Source of the DNA: Mycolicibacterium alvei
GTDB lineage: Bacteria > Actinomycetota > Actinomycetes > Mycobacteriales > Mycobacteriaceae
Assembly: GCF_010727325.1 (NCBI RefSeq)
Contig: NZ_AP022565.1
Span: 3,968,001-4,032,000, forward strand
Direction of reading: 5' to 3'
DNA: 64,000 nucleotides
Shown here: positions 24,756-38,283 of the stretch, piece after piece
Layout: each line of letters begins with the position of its first letter
Position numbering within the stretch: position 1 is the stretch's first letter
Notes under the pieces: generated by a model
What the model was told of the DNA's origin: nothing
Seen by the model: the letters and a program-made list of their open reading frames with translations, nothing else
The model's database searches: none
Program-made: the position numbers and the translations under genes

Positions 24756-25579
24756 CGGGTACCGAGCGGACGCCGGGGCTGATCGCCACCGACGTGGACG
24801 GAACGCTGCTCGACGACGACGAGAAGGTCACGCCGCGCACGCGGGCGGCGGTACGGGCCGCGGTGGAGGCAGGGGCGACGTTCGTCCTGGCCACCGGACG
24901 GCCGCCCCGGTGGATCGCGCCGGTAGTCGACGGACTGGGCATGGCGCCGATGGCGGTGTGCGCCAACGGCGCGGTGATCTACGACCCGGCCACCGACCGC
25001 ATCGTGTCGACGCGCACGCTCTCACCCGAGGCGCTCGGTGAGCTCGCCGAGATCGCCACGCGGGTGATCCCGGGCGCGGGGCTGGCAGTGGAACGGGTGG
25101 GCGCCTCGGCGCACGACGCGGCGACCCCGCAGTTCGTCAGCTCGCCGGGCTACGAGCACGCCTGGCTCAACCCGGACAACACCGAGGTGTCGGTCGAGGA
25201 TCTCCTGAGCGCTCCTGCGGTCAAGCTGCTCATCCGAATGCCCGGTGCGCGCAGCGCCGATATGGCTGTGGAGTTGCTCAAACATGTTGGTTTGCAAGGT
25301 GATATCACCTATTCGACCAACAATGGCCTGCTCGAGGTGCTGCCGCTGGGAATCAGCAAGGCCACCGGTGTGCAGGAACTGGCCGCCCCGCTGGGGCTCA
25401 CCGCGGCCGACGTCGTCACGTTCGGCGACATGCCCAATGACGTACCGATGCTGAGCTGGGCCGGGCGCGGTGTGGCGATGGGCAATGCCCACGACGAGGC
25501 GTTGGCCGCCGCCGACGAGGTCACCGTGACCAACGCCGAGGACGGGGTGGCCCGGGTGCTCGAACGCTGGTGGTCCTGA
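24752..25579 (+). CDS. Cof-type HAD phosphatase, Rv3813c-like
   Basis: A 275-residue phosphatase. HAD motifs: I LIATDVDGTLLDDDEKV (nucleophile and acid Asp), II LATGRP, III Lys in GISKATGVQELA, IV VTFGDMPNDVPMLSWAG. The cap insertion between II and III marks the Cof/IIB class that dephosphorylates sugar phosphates or cofactors. Coupled by a 4-bp overlap to the acyltransferase, so a role in phospholipid-precursor or glycerol-phosphate metabolism is possible but unproven. Convergent with the amidase gene (4-bp gap). Confidence 0.9.
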   Translation: MTGTERTPGLIATDVDGTLLDDDEKVTPRTRAAVRAAVEAGATFVLATGRPPRWIAPVVDGLGMAPMAVCANGAVIYDPATDRIVSTRTLSPEALGELAEIATRVIPGAGLAVERVGASAHDAATPQFVSSPGYEHAWLNPDNTEVSVEDLLSAPAVKLLIRMPGARSADMAVELLKHVGLQGDITYSTNNGLLEVLPLGISKATGVQELAAPLGLTAADVVTFGDMPNDVPMLSWAGRGVAMGNAHDEALAAADEVTVTNAEDGVARVLERWWS

Positions 25580-25583
25580 CCGA

Positions 25584-27194
25584 TCAGGTGATCGGGGTGA
25601 AACGCTCCAATTGCACCGGCTGCTGTTCGGGTGACGGCGGGGCCAGTTCCACCGGCACGCCGTCGACGACGCGGGTGACGGTGCCCTTCTCGCGGTCGAA
25701 ATTCAATGTTCCGTGCTGGAAGTTCTGCACGATCCACTGGGGCTCGGGGATCTCCGAACTGGTCGGCAGGCCCAGGACTCCGCGCTCGAAGCCCAGGGTT
25801 CCCCAGGCCTCGTAGATGGCGCCGGTGACCGGTTGTGCACCGCTGACCGGTGACCAGTACACGGCGCCGCGTTCGAAGGTGGCGTAGCGGGCGGCCCCTT
25901 CGCCGGGGGTCTCGGGTGAGGTCGGGTTTCCGAGCAGCCCGGCCGGTCCGCCCGCCGCCTGCCAGCGGGCATAGATCGCGCCGCCGCGCATCTGGTCGGC
26001 CAGATCCTCGGGGCCGGGGGGCCGGTTGAAACGCGCGGCGATGTCGCGGATGCGGTCCATCTGGGCGTAGGCCGCGTTGCCGGGACAGTCGGTGATGCCG
26101 ACATCGCGGTGGGTGAAGATCGCAGGCAGCGTCGGGGTGGCGCCGCGGGGGAAATGGGTGAACGACCCGCCGGCGGAGGTGAGTACGACGGTGCCGTGCG
26201 GGTCGATGTGATCGAGTCCGAGGCGCCACCCCAGCAGGCGTGCGGTGTTGCGCACCTGGATCTCGGTGGGTGGCACGACGTCGAAGTCGCCCAGCATCGC
26301 CACACCCCAGGTGTCGATGTTGAAGCCGCCGGTGTGCGATCCCTCGACGGGCTTGTCCATGCCTCCGGCTCGGCCCTCGAACACCTGGCCGTATTTGTCG
26401 ACCAGGGCGTTGTAGGCGATGTCGCACCAGCCCAGCTCGCGGGTGTGGTACTCGTAGATCGACCGGATGATGCCGGCCGAGTCCTCGGGGGCGTAGTCGT
26501 TGCTACCTGCCGTGTGGTGCACGATGCCGGCCCGGATGCCTCTGTCGTACACGGTGTTTCCGCATCGCATCGATTCGTCGGCACCCCACTGTGCACGGCC
26601 GATGATGGTCGGTGGTTGGCCGGGGTTGATCGCGGCCGTCGGCAGCGGTCCGACGTCGACGGGGGATTGGGGCGGACTGATCAGCACCGCGGTGACGTTC
26701 TGGCCGATGGGTGCTTCGACGTTCGCCGGCAGGTAGCCGAGGTCCGGTTTGGGCGGACCGGTTTTCCCGCGCGGTGGCGGGGCGGGCGTCTGGGGTGCAC
26801 GGGTGACGGCGATCTGCACGGTGGTGGTGCGGCCGACGAACACCGGTTCGGTGCCTCGCGGGCCGGGAGTGTCGGCGCCGACCCCGTCGAGGTTCTCGGC
26901 CTGGTACCAGGGACCCCAGGTGCCGTCGTCCTGGCGCGCGCGGACCCGGGCGGAGGTGCCGCGCAGGTCGGGTGAGGTGAGCGCGACCATCGAGAACGGG
27001 CTGTCCTGGTGGATCTCGCGGATGCTCTCACCGACCGCGAGCTTGTCGAGTGGTTGCTGTGTCAGCTTCGGTGCAGTGTCGGCTGGGTCATGTTGTTCGC
27101 CCGAGTCGGATCCGGAGATGGCCCACGGCACGATCATGACCGTCGCCGCGAGTGCGGTGAAGAGAATCGACGGCGCGGAACGGCGGGACTGCAC
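25584..27194 (-). CDS. Exported peptidoglycan amidase with LGFP repeats, Rv3811-like
   Basis: A 536-residue cell-wall protein. The signal peptide is in PSILFTALAATVMIVPWAIS. After a beta-rich N-terminal domain comes an Amidase_2/PGRP domain around residues 190-390: RAQWGADESM, IVHHTAGSNDY (zinc His), WCDIAYNALVDKYGQVFEGR, IFTHRDVGITDCPGN (zinc His and Cys). The C-terminus has LGFP-type repeats (GGAIYARW, GLLGNPTSPE, GAVYWSP, GVLGLPTSSE) that bind the envelope. Expected activity: N-acetylmuramoyl-L-alanine amidase. GTG start 27194 with TAACAT 6 nt upstream. Confidence 0.92.
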   Translation of the reverse strand: MQSRRSAPSILFTALAATVMIVPWAISGSDSGEQHDPADTAPKLTQQPLDKLAVGESIREIHQDSPFSMVALTSPDLRGTSARVRARQDDGTWGPWYQAENLDGVGADTPGPRGTEPVFVGRTTTVQIAVTRAPQTPAPPPRGKTGPPKPDLGYLPANVEAPIGQNVTAVLISPPQSPVDVGPLPTAAINPGQPPTIIGRAQWGADESMRCGNTVYDRGIRAGIVHHTAGSNDYAPEDSAGIIRSIYEYHTRELGWCDIAYNALVDKYGQVFEGRAGGMDKPVEGSHTGGFNIDTWGVAMLGDFDVVPPTEIQVRNTARLLGWRLGLDHIDPHGTVVLTSAGGSFTHFPRGATPTLPAIFTHRDVGITDCPGNAAYAQMDRIRDIAARFNRPPGPEDLADQMRGGAIYARWQAAGGPAGLLGNPTSPETPGEGAARYATFERGAVYWSPVSGAQPVTGAIYEAWGTLGFERGVLGLPTSSEIPEPQWIVQNFQHGTLNFDREKGTVTRVVDGVPVELAPPSPEQQPVQLERFTPIT

Positions 27195-27200
27195 GGACTG

Positions 27201-27206
27201 ATGTTA
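27201..27206 (-). promoter_or_regulatory. Leaderless-type -10 element (amidase gene)
   Basis: TAACAT on the minus strand, 6 nt before GTG 27194, with no ribosome site. Confidence 0.55.
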
Positions 27207-27277
27207 CGTATGGGTCTGGTGTTACGAATGATTCGACACGGCGCGTGCGCCTTCTTTTGCGCAACTCGGATTCACGC

Positions 27278-27315
27278 AACGGCACCGCAGAGCCGTGGGC
27301 TTCTGCGGTGCCGTT
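27278..27315 (-). terminator. Hairpin terminator of erp
   Basis: A perfect 14-bp stem AACGGCACCGCAGA / TCTGCGGTGCCGTT (27278-27291, 27302-27315) with a 10-nt loop, 20 bp past the erp stop. Confidence 0.75.
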
Positions 27316-27334
27316 CTTCTCAGCAGGTCTGTAC

Positions 27335-31673
<4,339 letters not shown>

Positions 31674-31674
31674 C

Positions 31675-32208
31675 ATGACCGATGCCCCGCGCGGCGAGGA
31701 CGCCGTGTTGGTTGCCGTGCAGTCTGCCCTGGCCACCCGGCCGGGCGTACTGACCGGCGCCCGTGCGCTGTCGCATTTCGGCGAGCACAGCCTGGGTTGG
31801 CTCGCGGTCTCGGCCGCGGGTGCGCTGGCCCAACCGGCCAAGCGCAGGTCCTGGCTCGCGGTGGGCTTCGGGGCCTTTGCCGCCCACGCCGCCGCCGTAT
31901 TGATCAAGCGGGTGGTACGCCGTGAGCGGCCGCACCACCCGGACATCGCCGTGAACGTCGGGACGCCGAGCCGGTTGAGTTTCCCCTCGGCACATGCCAC
32001 CTCGACGGCCGCGGCCGCGGTGCTGCTGGCCCGGACGACGGGTCTGCCGGTGCGCGCGGCGTTGGTGGTGCCCATGGCACTGTCACGTCTGGTGTTGGGT
32101 GTGCACTACCCCAGCGACGTGGTCACCGGCGTGGCTGTCGGGACGCTCGTGGGTTCTGTGGTCGGAAAAACTGCCGGTGTCGGGCCGAAGGAGACGGTGG
32201 CCAAATGA
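31675..32208 (+). CDS. PAP2-family phosphatase, probably decaprenylphosphoryl-phosphoribose phosphatase
   Basis: A 177-residue membrane phosphatase. The three PAP2 motifs are KRVVRRERP, FPSAHATSTAAA and SRLVLGVHYPSDVV. About four to five hydrophobic spans are visible. It lies between glfT2 and the DPPR synthase gene, as does Rv3807c, proposed to remove the 5-phosphate of decaprenylphosphoryl-phosphoribose before DprE1/DprE2 epimerise it. The specific substrate is therefore inferred from context. Starts 1 bp after the glfT2 stop and overlaps the next gene by 4 bp. Confidence 0.9.
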   Translation: MTDAPRGEDAVLVAVQSALATRPGVLTGARALSHFGEHSLGWLAVSAAGALAQPAKRRSWLAVGFGAFAAHAAAVLIKRVVRRERPHHPDIAVNVGTPSRLSFPSAHATSTAAAAVLLARTTGLPVRAALVVPMALSRLVLGVHYPSDVVTGVAVGTLVGSVVGKTAGVGPKETVAK

Positions 32209-33146
32209 GTGAGGAAGCGCCCCCGGAGCTCGGGCCGCCCAAGAATCTGGCCGCCGGGCTGATCAAGGCGATCCGTCCGCGCCAGTGGATCAAGAACCTG
32301 CTCGTACTGGCCGCGCCGCTGGCTGCGGTCGGCAGCGGCATCGAGTACAACTACGCCGACCTTGCCTACAAGGTGTCGATCGCGTTCGTGGTGTTCTGTC
32401 TGGCGGCATCGTCGATCTATCTGGTCAACGACGCCCGCGACGTCGAGGCCGACCGCGCCCATCCCACGAAACGGTTCCGGCCGATCGCTGCCGGCGTGGT
32501 GCCGGAGTCGCTGGCCTACGTGCTGGCAATCGTGCTCGCGCTGGCCTCGCTGGGCATCTCGTGGCTGTTGACACCGAATCTGGCACTGGTGATGGCGGTG
32601 TACATCGCCATCCAGCTCGCCTACTGCTTCGGGCTCAAACACCAGGCCGTGCTCGACATCTGCATCGTGTCCTCGGGCTTCCTGCTCCGCGCCATCGCCG
32701 GTGGCGTGGCCGCTGACATCCCGCTGTCGCAATGGTTCCTGTTGGTGATGGCCTTCGGCTCGCTGTTCATGGCGGCCGGAAAGCGGTTCGCCGAACTGCA
32801 ACTGGCCGAGCGCACGGGTGCCAAGATCCGCAAGTCGCTGGAGAGCTACACGAGCAGCTACCTGCGTTTCGTGTGGACGTTGTCGGCCACCGCGATGGTG
32901 CTCTGCTACGGCCTGTGGGCGTTCGGGCGCGACAGCGCCAACGACGCGCTGGGGCTCGACGGCCAGGACGCATCGTGGTACGCGATCACGATGGTTCCGT
33001 TCACCATCGCGATCCTGCGCTATGCGGTGGACATCGATGGTGGCATCGCCGGTGAGCCTGAGGAGATTGCGCTGAAAGACAGAGTTCTGCAGATCCTGTT
33101 CCTGGCCTGGATCGGAACCATCGGTGCAGCCATCTACTTCAGCTGA
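32205..33146 (+). CDS. ubiA: Decaprenyl-phosphate phosphoribosyltransferase (DPPR synthase)
   Basis: A UbiA-superfamily integral membrane enzyme that transfers 5-phosphoribose from PRPP to decaprenyl phosphate, the first step to the arabinan donor DPA. The first Asp-rich motif is LVNDARDVEADRAHPTKRFR; the second conserved region is FGLKHQAVLDICIVSSGFLL. 313 residues with about nine hydrophobic spans (for example ALVMAVYIAIQLAYCFG and FTIAILRYAVDI). Also called dprA. Overlaps the PAP2 gene by 4 bp; the putative aftB GTG lies within its last 23 bp. Confidence 0.96.
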   Translation: MSEEAPPELGPPKNLAAGLIKAIRPRQWIKNLLVLAAPLAAVGSGIEYNYADLAYKVSIAFVVFCLAASSIYLVNDARDVEADRAHPTKRFRPIAAGVVPESLAYVLAIVLALASLGISWLLTPNLALVMAVYIAIQLAYCFGLKHQAVLDICIVSSGFLLRAIAGGVAADIPLSQWFLLVMAFGSLFMAAGKRFAELQLAERTGAKIRKSLESYTSSYLRFVWTLSATAMVLCYGLWAFGRDSANDALGLDGQDASWYAITMVPFTIAILRYAVDIDGGIAGEPEEIALKDRVLQILFLAWIGTIGAAIYFS

Positions 33147-35124
33147 TCGGATTATTCTGCGCCGCCTGGCGGGCGGCGTGGGTGCGCGGTTGGCGCGGTG
33201 GCCGGTGTTTCCGTACCACGTCACGGTGCGGATCAGCCTGTGGGTGAGCGTCGTCGTGGTGGCCGGGCTGTTCGGCTGGGGTGCCTGGCAGCGCCGCTGG
33301 ATCGCCGACGACGGCCTGATCGTGTTGCGTACGGTGCGGAACCTGTTGGCGGGCAACGGTCCGGTCTTCAATGCCGGCGAACGGATCGAGGCCAACACCT
33401 CCACTGCGTGGACCTATCTGGTCACGCTGGGCGCGTGGCTCGGTGGTCCGGTCCGGATGGAGTACGTGGTGCTGGCCCTTGCACTGACGCTGAGCGTGCT
33501 CGGCGTCGTGCTGGCGATGCTCGGCACCGGCCGGTTGTACGCCCCCAGCCTGCAGGGTCGTCGGGCGCTGCTGCTGCCCGCAGGCGCGCTGGTCTACATC
33601 GCCATCCCGCCGGCCCGCGACTTCGCCACTTCCGGGCTCGAAAACGGTTTGGTCCTGGCCTATCTGGGCCTGCTGTGGTGGATGTTGGTGTGTTGGTCGC
33701 AGGCCTTGCGCGCGACACCGAAAGGCCGGCTCTTCGACGGGACGCTGGCCGCCGTCGCCGGGTTGAGCGTGCTGATCCGCCCCGAGTTGGCGTTGATCGG
33801 CGGCGGCGCGCTGGTCATGATGCTAATCGCGGCCCGCGGTTGGCGGCGCCGGGTCCTCATCGTGGTGGCCGGCGGTCTTCTACCGGTCGCCTACCAGATC
33901 TTCCGGATGGGTTACTACGCGCTGATCGTGCCGGGCACCGCGGTGGCCAAGGACGCGTCGGGCGCCAAATGGTCACAGGGCTTCACCTATCTGAGCAATT
34001 TCAACAATCCGTACCTGCTGTGGGTGCCGGTACTGCTGCTCGCCGCGCTCGGGGTGGTCCTGCTGGCCACGAGGACCCGGCCGTGGTGGGTACGCCATCA
34101 GGTGCCCCGCGGGTACGGCTGGCTGGCCCGCACCGTCCAAAGTCCGGCTGCGGTAGTGCTTTTCATGTTCGCCAGCGGGTTGCTGCAGGGCATCTACTGG
34201 GTGCGGCAGGGCGGCGACTTCATGCACGGCCGAGTGTTGCTGGCGCCGCTGTTCTGCATGCTGATGCCGGTTTCGGTCATTCCGGTCGTGCTGCCCGACG
34301 GCGCCAGGTTCACCCGGGAGACGGGGTACCTGCTGGCCGCGGCCACCAGCGTGTTGTGGGCCTCGGTGGTGGGCTGGTCGATCTGGGCTGCGAACTCTCC
34401 GGGTCTGGGGGCCGACGGCACCCGCGTCACCTACACCGGCATCGTCGACGAGCGCCGGTTCTACTCGCAGGCCACCGGCCATGCGCACCCGCTGACCGCC
34501 GCCGACTACCTGGACTATCCGCGCATGCGTGCGGTGCTGACCGCGATCAACAACACTCCCGACGGGGCGTTGTTGTTGCCGTCCGGCAACTATGACCAAT
34601 GGGACGTCGTGCCCGCCTATCCGCCGCCGCCCGATCTCACTCCGGAGGCCCGTCGGGCGTTGGAAACCCCGCACACCGTGTTCTTCACAAACATGGGCAT
34701 GCTGGGCATGAACGTCGGGCTCGACGTACGGGTCATCGATCAGATCGGCCTGACGAATCCGCTGGCGATGCACACCCAACGGCTGACCGACGGCCGCATC
34801 GGCCACGACAAGAACCTGTTCCCGGACTGGGCCGTCGCCGAAGGACCGTTCCTCAAGACCAGGCCGTACATCCCGGCCTACCTGGACGAGGAATGGATCT
34901 CGCAGGCCGAGGTCGCGATCGACTGCCCGGCCACCGAGTCGATGCTGAACTCGGTGCGCGGGGAGATGAGCCCGCGGCGGTTCCTGTCCAACCTGGCGCA
35001 CGCGTACGAGTTCACCAAGTACCGGATCGACCGCGTGCCGCTCTACGAGTTGAAGCGGTGCGGCCTGCCGGTCCCCGAACCGAAGAACCCGCCGTATACG
35101 GGGATGCCCGCCACCGGACCCTAA
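33124..35124 (+). CDS. aftB: Terminal beta-1,2-arabinofuranosyltransferase AftB
   Basis: Adds the terminal beta-(1-2)-arabinofuranose to arabinan outside the membrane, using decaprenylphospho-arabinose (GT-C fold). It has about ten transmembrane spans in the first two thirds and a soluble C-terminal domain. The first loop carries the catalytic Asp pair in RRWIADDGLIVLRTVRNLL, the GT-C hallmark. The frame opens at GTG 33124 (666 residues), inside the DPPR synthase gene, but the M. tuberculosis protein (about 626) starts near the residues VRISLWVSVVVVAGLFGWG, so a later GTG is quite possible. Confidence 0.93.
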   Translation: MQPSTSADRIILRRLAGGVGARLARWPVFPYHVTVRISLWVSVVVVAGLFGWGAWQRRWIADDGLIVLRTVRNLLAGNGPVFNAGERIEANTSTAWTYLVTLGAWLGGPVRMEYVVLALALTLSVLGVVLAMLGTGRLYAPSLQGRRALLLPAGALVYIAIPPARDFATSGLENGLVLAYLGLLWWMLVCWSQALRATPKGRLFDGTLAAVAGLSVLIRPELALIGGGALVMMLIAARGWRRRVLIVVAGGLLPVAYQIFRMGYYALIVPGTAVAKDASGAKWSQGFTYLSNFNNPYLLWVPVLLLAALGVVLLATRTRPWWVRHQVPRGYGWLARTVQSPAAVVLFMFASGLLQGIYWVRQGGDFMHGRVLLAPLFCMLMPVSVIPVVLPDGARFTRETGYLLAAATSVLWASVVGWSIWAANSPGLGADGTRVTYTGIVDERRFYSQATGHAHPLTAADYLDYPRMRAVLTAINNTPDGALLLPSGNYDQWDVVPAYPPPPDLTPEARRALETPHTVFFTNMGMLGMNVGLDVRVIDQIGLTNPLAMHTQRLTDGRIGHDKNLFPDWAVAEGPFLKTRPYIPAYLDEEWISQAEVAIDCPATESMLNSVRGEMSPRRFLSNLAHAYEFTKYRIDRVPLYELKRCGLPVPEPKNPPYTGMPATGP

Positions 35125-35237
35125 CGGGGGCGAGATAGCAGGAACCGAATTCTATGTATTCGGTAACGCCCGGGCGGGCGGCGCCGATACCCAGACGAGC
35201 CTGCGTGATCGATCTTGAACGGACGGTACGAGAAACC

Positions 35238-35492
35238 ATGCTGACCTCCTCCCGTGCGGGGCTGCCGGTCGAGCCGACCGGCGCCTATATATGGGAGACG
35301 TTCCTCACAGCGGAAGTCTCGGCGTGCGCTGCGTCACTGTCGGTGTGCTACGGGCCGGGCGGTGGTACCGGCCTCGACGAGGGGCCCGGCCCCAACCCCG
35401 CGAGGAGCACCGGCAGCCTGGAGATCTGGCCCTACCGGGCGGCTCAGATGCGGGCGCGAGAACCAGACCTGATCGCGACCATCGACGGCTGA
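35238..35492 (+). pseudogene. Collapsed antigen-85 (fbp) remnant, frame still open
   Basis: The frame (open from 35154, MLTSS at 35238) keeps four short blocks of antigen 85 in order: SRAGLPVE (SRPGLPVE in FbpA), YIWETFLTAEV ([11 protein letters not shown]), CAASLS (AASLS or ASSLS around the post-nucleophile strand) and WPYRAAQMRAREPDL ([15 protein letters not shown]). Everything between is deleted or replaced by Gly/Pro-rich sequence. The catalytic Ser motif GLSMAG, the acid residue and the THNW His segment are gone. A decayed tandem copy of the neighbouring fbpA is the best explanation; there is no signal peptide. The 505-bp aftB-fbpA gap otherwise holds only the fbpA promoter. Confidence 0.65.
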
Positions 35493-35539
35493 GGAGTGAT
35501 CAGGGACGACAACTACTGAAGAGAAGCATCGCGTAATCG

Positions 35540-35553
35540 TGTGGTTGACTACA
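35540..35553 (+). promoter_or_regulatory. Box shared with MPT51 (upstream of fbpA)
   Basis: TGTGGTTGACTACA, matching 13 of 14 bases of 36740-36753. It lies 76 bp upstream of the fbpA ATG and contains TTGACT, a possible -35. ACGTG follows shortly after in both copies. Confidence 0.5.
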
Positions 35554-35584
35554 CGGGCACGTGAGCCGCTTACGTCGGTCCTGA

Positions 35585-36625
<1,041 letters not shown>

Positions 36626-36660
36626 TCCGGCGACGGGTAGCGACCTAACGCGAACGACGC

Positions 36661-36696
36661 CTGACGGCGGCGATCCTCACGGATCGCCGCCGTCAG
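36661..36696 (+). terminator. Hairpin terminator of fbpA
   Basis: Perfect 16-bp stem CTGACGGCGGCGATCC / GGATCGCCGCCGTCAG with a TCAC loop, 35 bp past the fbpA stop. Confidence 0.85.
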
Positions 36697-36739
36697 CCGT
36701 TTCGGCGGCCGCTGATTGCCGCCCCAGCTGTGAGGTCGA

Positions 36740-36753
36740 TGTGGTTCACTACA
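36740..36753 (+). promoter_or_regulatory. Box shared with fbpA (upstream of MPT51)
   Basis: TGTGGTTCACTACA, 56 bp upstream of ATG 36810; one mismatch to the fbpA copy at 35540-35553. Confidence 0.5.
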
Positions 36754-36809
36754 ACCCGGGTTACGTGTGCGGGGGCACTTTCGAGTCCGGCAGGCAGCGG
36801 GAGAGGTTG

Positions 36810-37721
36810 ATGATGAGACGTGCGTTGAATCTGACGCGAGCGATGCTGCTGGCGCTGCTGGCTCCGGTGCTCGGTGCCGGACTGTGGGCCGTGTCCACGA
36901 CGGCCGCGCCGGCCCGGGCTGACGGTGTCGAGTACCTGATGGTCCCGTCGGCGGCGATGGGGCGCGACATCCCCGTGGCATTCCAGGGCGGTGGTCCGCA
37001 TGCGGTCTTCCTGCTCGACGCGTTCAACGCGGCTCCTGACGTCAGCAACTGGGTCAACGCCGGTCATGCGATGTCGACCCTGGGCGGCCGCGGTATCTCG
37101 GTGGCGGCACCGGCCGGCGGCGCGTTCAGCCTGTACACGAACTGGGAGCAGGACGGCAGCAAGCAGTGGGACACCTTCCTGTCTGCCGAGCTGCCGGACT
37201 GGCTGGCCGCCAACAAGGGCCTGGCCCCGGGCGGGCACGGGGTCGTCGGGGCCGCGCAAGGCGGCACCGCCGCTCTGACGCTGGCCGCGTTCCACCCGGA
37301 CCGATTCCGCTTCGCCGGATCGTTGTCGGGCTTCCTGACCCCGTCGGCCACCACCCTCAACGGTGCGATCACCGCCGGCATGGCGCAGTTCGGCGGGGTG
37401 GACAGCTACGGGATGTGGGGCGCCCCACAGCTGGGCCGCTGGAAGTGGCATGACCCCGACGTGCACGTGCAGTTGCTGGCCGATGCCAACACCCGCCTCT
37501 GGGTGTACAGCCCCGCGACCCTGACGTGCAGTGATCCGGCCGCGATGATCGGTGTCTGCGATCTGGCGCAGGGCAGCAACCGTTCCTTCTACCAGCACTA
37601 CCGCTCCGTCGGCGGCAGCAACGGGCACTTCGACATTCCGGCCGGAGGCCAGCACGACTGGGGCAGCTGGGCCCCGCAGCTTGCATATTTGTCGGGCGAA
37701 CTGGTCGCGACCATCAAGTAG
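36810..37721 (+). CDS. fbpD: MPT51 / FbpD, non-catalytic antigen-85 paralogue
   Basis: A 303-residue secreted alpha/beta-hydrolase-fold protein. ATG 36810 (MMRRALNLTRAMLLALLAP) gives a clear signal peptide ending near APARADGVEYLMVPSAAMG. The antigen-85 framework is present (QWDTFLSAELPDWLAANKG, GSLSGFLTPSA, GQHDWGSWAPQ), but the nucleophile elbow reads VVGAAQGGTAAL, so the Ser is missing, as in known MPT51. It therefore cannot be a mycolyltransferase and likely binds matrix or carbohydrate. It follows the fbpA terminator and has its own shared upstream box. Confidence 0.93.
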   Translation: MMRRALNLTRAMLLALLAPVLGAGLWAVSTTAAPARADGVEYLMVPSAAMGRDIPVAFQGGGPHAVFLLDAFNAAPDVSNWVNAGHAMSTLGGRGISVAAPAGGAFSLYTNWEQDGSKQWDTFLSAELPDWLAANKGLAPGGHGVVGAAQGGTAALTLAAFHPDRFRFAGSLSGFLTPSATTLNGAITAGMAQFGGVDSYGMWGAPQLGRWKWHDPDVHVQLLADANTRLWVYSPATLTCSDPAAMIGVCDLAQGSNRSFYQHYRSVGGSNGHFDIPAGGQHDWGSWAPQLAYLSGELVATIK

Positions 37722-37784
37722 CAGTCCGAGCCGCCAGCCGGAATGATCAGAATCAGCTGCGCCGGGACACTTTTCACCAGCCGG

Positions 37785-37790
37785 TACGGT
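37785..37790 (+). promoter_or_regulatory. Leaderless-type -10 element (lipoprotein gene)
   Basis: TACGGT, 6 nt before GTG 37797. GGAGG in the spacer is too close to the start to act as a normal ribosome site. Confidence 0.45.
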
Positions 37791-37796
37791 GGAGGC

Positions 37797-38243
37797 GTGC
37801 AGCACACGGTACGGTCGGCCGCCCTGGTGGTAGCGGTGTCCGCTGCGTCGTTGCTGACGGCGTGCGATGCGAGCGGTGACATCATGGCGCCCCTGGCACA
37901 GCCTGCGTCGCTGGTGAACGGGGCGCAGCCGCAGGCGGCATCCGCGCCGCCCGAGGAGGGTCGCCCCGGCGAGCTGGCCATCACCTCGCAGCAGCACACC
38001 TATCTCGATGAGCTCAAGGGGACCGGGATCGACCCGTCCAGCGAGCTGTTGGCGCTGTCGATCGGGTCGTATGTGTGCCAGGCCCACGCCGCCAGGCTCA
38101 GCGACCAGGCCGTGCGGGATTTGGTCCTGCCGTTGGTACGCAACGATGTCCGGGCTGCCCATTCCTCGGAGAGCCCGACGCCCGATGAGATCGACGCCGC
38201 CGCCACCGATTACATCCGTATCGCCACCGAACATCTCTGCTGA
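37797..38243 (+). CDS. DUF732-type lipoprotein
   Basis: A 148-residue exported protein. GTG 37797 gives a signal peptide (RSAALVVAVSAASLLTAC) with the lipobox LTAC, so it should be lipid-anchored. The mature part ends in a helical DUF732-like domain (QHTYLDELKGTGIDPSSELL, AVRDLVLPLVRNDVRAA, DEIDAAATDYIRIATEHLC) with two Cys that may pair. It lies between MPT51 and the Culp6-type gene, 40 bp before the latter; not present there in M. tuberculosis as I recall it. Function unknown. Confidence 0.72.
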   Translation: MQHTVRSAALVVAVSAASLLTACDASGDIMAPLAQPASLVNGAQPQAASAPPEEGRPGELAITSQQHTYLDELKGTGIDPSSELLALSIGSYVCQAHAARLSDQAVRDLVLPLVRNDVRAAHSSESPTPDEIDAAATDYIRIATEHLC

Positions 38244-38283
38244 CGCAGATCACCGCACCGCACGCGAGGAGCCCGAGTAACCC

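Noticed and set aside
35154..35492. Independent new 112-residue gene upstream of fbpA
   Set aside because: The four ordered antigen-85 blocks make a decayed paralogue the better explanation, although translation of the remnant cannot be excluded.
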